A stretch of DNA of 64,000 nt from Progne subis subis (lineage: Eukaryota > Chordata > Aves > Passeriformes > Hirundinidae): contig JAKJHU010000030.1 of the NCBI GenBank assembly GCA_022316685.1, forward strand, positions 7,590,860-7,654,859, written 5' to 3'. Positions 59,620 through 64,000 of the stretch are shown piece by piece. Every line of letters starts with the position of its first letter. Position 1 is the stretch's first letter. The translations under genes and the position numbers were made by a program. A model generated the notes under the pieces. That model was not told where the DNA came from, did no database searches, and saw nothing but the letters and a program-made list of their open reading frames with translations.

Positions 59620-59812
59620 CATTACAAACCTTTGCCAGTGGAGTAGGCTGCCCACAGAAGTGATGGAATCACAGTCCCTGTGAGTTTTCAAAAGGCATTT
59701 GGAGGTAGCTTTTGGGTATATGGTTTAGTGGTGAACACAATGGTAGGTCAATCCGTGGATTCAATAATCCCAGGTGCTTTTTCTAACCTTAATAATGACC
59801 CCATGAGTCCAA
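59620..59812 (+). mobile_element. CR1 LINE 3'-end fragment
   Basis: The plus strand follows the CR1 3' end: GTAGGCTGCCCACAGAAGTG, ATGGAATCACAGTCCCTGTG, then GGTTTAGTGGTGAACACAAT, and a tail-like CTTTTTCTAACCTTAATAATG. It is diverged and non-coding. Confidence 0.8.
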
Positions 59813-60066
59813 GTTGTGTAGAATTGACTGAGGTTAAAATCTAGCCCAATCTTCTGTATAGCTGAGTGCTAACAAGTTAAAAAAAAAAAAAAAAAAAAAA
59901 AAATTACCGATAACCTGGAAATTCATTTAAGGCTCAGTTATCCAGAGCCTTCCAGTTTCCCTCTCCCTCTTTTTTGACCTACAATCTACTCTCCTTGCAT
60001 ATGCAGGTAAATTATTTATATATATATGTATATATATTTCTATGCATGCATAAATTTCTATTTCCA
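59813..60066. other. Short gap with a poly-A run
   Basis: It contains 25 A at 59879-59903 and a TA-rich run near 60013-60037. No gene is seen. Confidence 0.8.
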
Positions 60067-60158
60067 TGGGTTTAGTGCATGGTGTCCCTGCCCATAACTG
60101 GAAGATTGGAACTAGATGATATTTAAGGTCTTTCCAATCCAAGCTGTTTCATAATTGC
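60067..60158 (+). mobile_element. CR1 LINE 3'-terminal fragment
   Basis: This is a short copy of the extreme 3' end: TGCATGGTGTCCCTGCCC, then GGAACTAGATGATATTTAAG and GTCTTTCCAATCCAAGCTGT. It matches the classic CR1 tail (GGAACTAGATGATCTTTAAG). Non-coding. Confidence 0.85.
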
Positions 60159-63100
60159 CATGAACAGAGTGTCTGGACCCTTTGAAATCAGCAGGCAGTC
60201 TGTCCTGAACTGTGATATGTGTTTGGTCAGAATTCACTTGTAACGTTCTCATTGTTCTAAAAAAGGAAACGTTTCATTTTAGATATTCTGATTCAGTAAT
60301 GGTCCCATGCACCAAACTGTCACATTATTTTTCTTCCCACATGAATTTTTGTGACGATGCTATGAGATTTGCAATCCTATTTCTTGTCTAGCACAGAATA
60401 AATTAGCAGCTTTGGTTCATTAGACACTCTGGTGGTTCAGTTCTGCTTTCTCCATAGTTCAGACTGTAGCTCTCAGACATGTTAATACCCCACATTAATT
60501 GGGAGTAGTTACTTCTCTGCAAATTGCTAGTTGATGGAGCTCTCACAGCAGAACATGCGCTCTCAGGTATTGTAAAACATAACCATAAAAATACCCTTTA
60601 TTTGCTCAGAAGCATAAAATAGGTCTGAAAAATTATTTGTGAAAGAGGCATTTTAAAGGGTGATTTAATTTGTGACATTTATACTGGACTTTGGAGTCTA
60701 GTTTAAAAGAGTCAGCTTATCTCATGGAGTAGCATAGACCAGGGCTGGACATAGCCCAGAAATTTGGCCAGCCTCCATAACTATCAGAAATCTTGTGATA
60801 TTTTTAGGGGAAGTTACAAGAAAAGAGATATTGCCTGCTTTTAGATACATGGCTTCACTTTTTTTATATACAGCTTAATGCAAATACAGACATACAGACA
60901 GACATTTTGATTTCATAAGATTTTAGTGATAGAAAAAGCACTTCCATTGAAATGTATTGCAAACCTTTATGGATAATATTGATTTAAACCATTTTATAGG
61001 TCAGAATGGGTAAGCTGGGCTTAGGAACAAACCTTTTATGTAATATTTATCTTAATATAGATGTGATAATCAAAAGATATATATGGTGTTCAAAGTAGCA
61101 AAATATTCATGTTATTTATTCTTATTTTCTGTTACAGCAACAAACAATATTGCAAATATTTGTAATTCAGCATGTGACTTAGAAGAAGTCACATGAAAAG
61201 ATAAGACTGTTCCTCTAGGTTATATGTTTTAGTAGCATCAGGACTCAACATGTGATTTTCTGTATTGTTAATTCTAAAATTAAGTACAAGGTAAAGAGAT
61301 GCTTTGCATGGTAATTTTACTTGCAGATAAATACAGATACATGCTTTGTTTAGACCAATAAGTACAAGGTCACATAAAACTGTTACCTGTCTGGAAGAAC
61401 TAAGTAATCTTAAAAAGTGAGGAATTATGGTTTTAGGTTAAAAATACTTCTGGTTGTTCTTGAAAGGAAAATAAGAATGAAAGGTAGTAGGCCTAATGCT
61501 GAAATTATCCCTTGTGAGGGATGAAGTCCAAGACATTTGGCTAGATCTACCACCACCACTTCTCTGTACCTACACTTATGATAGATTTGATAATCGTAAA
61601 ATATGCATAGCAGATGTAGGTTGCTTTGTGTGACATTCCTTTATCTAGGTATATAAAATTATAGACAGATAGACAAACACGGTGTGTATTTTATGTCTTT
61701 GAATTAAAGGTCTGGAAGAATCAGTAGATGTTGAAACACCTTATATCCTGGCACTTCATGTCGTGTTGGCAATTATGATTGTTTGCATGCTCAAAGTCTT
61801 GAAAGATTTTCAGACTAAAAGCTTGAAAAGCTTCCTATAAATGTCTAGAACTGTCACCAACATTGAATGTAAATATTAAAAAAAATATTTACTTATGTGT
61901 GTCAGTGCTTAAGAAATTAATGGAAATGAACAGACAATTTGTCAACTCATTGCAAGGGTTCCTGCATTTGTGTGAGAGTGCCTATATTCCTTCCATGAAG
62001 AGAGCAAAAAAGGATCTCTTGGGGATTTTTTAGTAATGGGCAAAGGGTGAGTTGAGCAGGTGTTCAAATAGAGCAGGTGGTGAGATGCAGATAATTAACT
62101 CCTCACAGAACACAGTGGATATAAGAAAGGGTTTGGGCTATAGAAAGGGTAGTGGGTATTATGTTGTATGTAGGATTGTATTTTTTTTTTTTTTTTCTCC
62201 TCACTGTAGTATTTATTTACTGTCCTGATTATTGCCTTCAAGGCACCTAGCATATTGAGTGCAAATAAGAGTATATGTAATTTTTGGAAAAAATTTATAT
62301 AGATATAAAAAGTGCTCAAGACTGCAAAATTGGACATTTTGCTTGCCTGAGGAAGGGACCTCTATAAAACCTCATAAACCATGAAAAGCAGACAGTCAGC
62401 TTTGCTGGCATCCACAGTCCTTTTCCCCAGATAAAGACACTTCTTTCCAGTATGTAAATCTTCAGTACAAAACTGGCTTCATATCTGCTGAATTTCTACC
62501 ATCAAGTAACACACTGCTCTTCTTTTTGTAGTGGCCACTGCCAGATTGACAACTAATTTCTTTTCTGCTGCAGATGTGCTGTTCAGGCTAGTTTCTGCAA
62601 TGATTTTAATTTGTTTTGGCATCTACAAACTCATGACTCTCAATCTGGCCGTTTCTTAGTACATATGCTCTACAATTGAATAATGCATTAGTTTGGATTT
62701 AGCTGACAATTACATTTTAGCTTCCTTTCTAATTTTAAGTACAACATTATCAGTTTGGGATTTTTATTCAAATGTTTTAAAGCATGTGACTGCAATTTAT
62801 AATGTCTTTTGAACATCTTCAGTTCATGTTATCATGTTCTTTTAGTATGATTTTGTACAGATAAAACACAGATGAATAGAGCTGATCATGTGATCAAGCA
62901 TACAGAACTTATATATTTCCATCGTTGCTTTAATAGCCATTTAATTTTAATCCTGCCTCCTAATCCTCACTTTATCTATCTTTTTAATATTATTTTTTGA
63001 TATGTTCCATGCATAACCACTTGAGGAAAGATTTTATTAAAAAAATAAGCACTTTGTACAAGTGTAAGAACATAAATACAAGTATTGCTACATGGTTGTA

Positions 63101-63279
63101 AAAACAAGGAAAATATAAAATATATGTTTCCATATCCACATTTTCATTAGCAAAAAAATATGGTTGTGCCATCTGCTACCAATGTCTATTACCAACTCGT
63201 TACAACCTATACAATGCACTGAACAAAAATTAGCCAGCTGAAGAAAAGGAATTAAAAGAGGTATTTTCCTGCTCTCAGT
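60159..63279. other. Non-coding AT-rich stretch
   Basis: No gene is recognised. A T-run lies near 62179-62197. The block at about 62560-62830 is rich in homeodomain-type TAAT/ATTA motifs and free of recognisable repeats. It is a candidate conserved element only. Confidence 0.65.
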
Positions 63280-63566
63280 GTCTGTAGCCTTCCCCACGAG
63301 ACTAGACGGCCGCCCAAGGTAAAGGAAGAGTCTTGACTCTCTGACTTAGGTGGGATAGTTCTGCTTTTATTCTTATATCCTGCTCAGCTCTGAGACCCTA
63401 CCCAATGGACAGCCGATGCCAGAGATTGCTGGCCCCTCCCCTGCCGTGGCTTTTTCCCCCAGGGGTCAGGGCCCACAGGCGAGACCCAGAGACTTCGCCC
63501 AGTCAGTGGTAAAACAGGATTAGGTTACATCTCAGTGAGGGGGATGGGCACTGCTGGGCAGGGACA
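63280..63566 (-). mobile_element. Probable short solo LTR (about 287 bp)
   Basis: This is a GC-rich island within AT-rich DNA. On the minus strand it begins TGTCCCTGCCC and ends GGCTACAGACA, so its termini are TG...CA sharing TGTC. The core promoter is compact: TATAAG at about 63374-63379 with AATAAA at 63366-63371, then a pyrimidine-rich R/U5. The layout is the same as in the 302-bp LTR at 30431-30732, suggesting the same class (ERVK/alpharetrovirus-like). No target duplication is seen and there is no coding region. The ends are tentative. Confidence 0.5.
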
Positions 63567-64000
63567 GATAGAAAAGAACATTACAAATATAAACCCAATT
63601 AATGCATTACAAGAAGTGTCCAGTTGCTGCAGAGGCTGACACAGTCAGTAGTGCTGCTAGTGACCGCTTCTGTTGATGAAGTACTGTGATTTTTGTCATT
63701 TGTGCTTTCTCTGAGATTTGCTTTCTTACCTTGGAGCATGCATCTCCATGCCATTGTGGGCTCTCCCAGCCTGTGGCACACCCTGCTCCTGGGGATCAGG
63801 GGGCAGCTTCTGCCTTGCCCTGCTCCATCCTGCATGCCCTGCACCTCTCTGCCACCACAAAAACCACCATGTGAGCAAAACTTGAACACTCCATAGTACA
63901 CGAGGAGGTGCCAGGATGTGTGATAGGTTATGCAACTGCAAAGCTCTTTGCCCCCTCCTCCCTGCCACTCCTGTGCTTTCCATACTCAAGTACCTGTTAC
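63567..64000. other. Non-coding stretch at the window edge
   Basis: GC-richer sequence with overlapping short frames (up to 100 codons) on both strands. No domain is recognisable, and I assign no gene. Confidence 0.6.

Overview
This window is vertebrate genomic DNA from a bird, most likely a songbird (Passeriformes). It is AT-rich, dispersed and non-coding, with no operons and no long host reading frames. The diagnosis rests on the repeats: several CR1 LINE 3' ends with the avian tail, a tRNA-Ile-headed SINE with a CR1-type tail (TguSINE1-like), and several LTRs of passerine type. I found no host protein-coding exon, rRNA, functional tRNA or CRISPR array. Almost every short open frame here looks like chance. 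The window probably lies in an intergenic region or a long intron.

The only substantial coding content is one endogenous retrovirus on the minus strand at 41738-48348. It is complete end to end: two LTRs of 665 and 667 bp that differ at about a dozen positions, a perfect 5-bp target duplication (GTGGT), a primer-binding site resembling the 3' end of tRNA-Lys, a gag region, a pol region (protease, reverse transcriptase, RNase H, integrase) and a polypurine tract. There is no env and no dUTPase. The 5-bp duplication, the pol motifs and the lack of env point to a class III (ERVL-like) element. It is broken by five in-frame TGA codons and four frameshifts. Gag and pol lie in the same frame, separated by a single TAG.

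Region by region. 1-17.6 kb is unique AT-rich sequence with one CR1 3' end at 2.1 kb. 17.6-21.2 kb holds a cluster of three minus-strand LTR-like elements, the last being a 1.56-kb unit with inverted termini and a near-perfect 5-bp duplication. 21.2-28.4 kb is unique sequence with an A-rich/CA/TA microsatellite. 28.5-30.7 kb holds a CR1 fragment, a 77-nt near-perfect hairpin, a 200-bp uninterrupted TCTCC tract and a short solo LTR. 38.9-39.8 kb holds a plus-strand LTR-like promoter followed by the SINE. The provirus follows at 41.7-48.3 kb. 50.0-50.6 kb is a solo LTR with a perfect CTTAA duplication. 58.2-60.2 kb holds three CR1 pieces. 63.3-63.6 kb holds another short LTR.

No working multi-gene system is visible. 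The points most worth a second look are the provirus architecture (same-frame gag-TAG-pol, an offset Lys-like primer site, a decapeptide repeat in gag), the hairpin at 29.2 kb, the pentanucleotide tract, and the LTR cluster at 17.6-21.2 kb.
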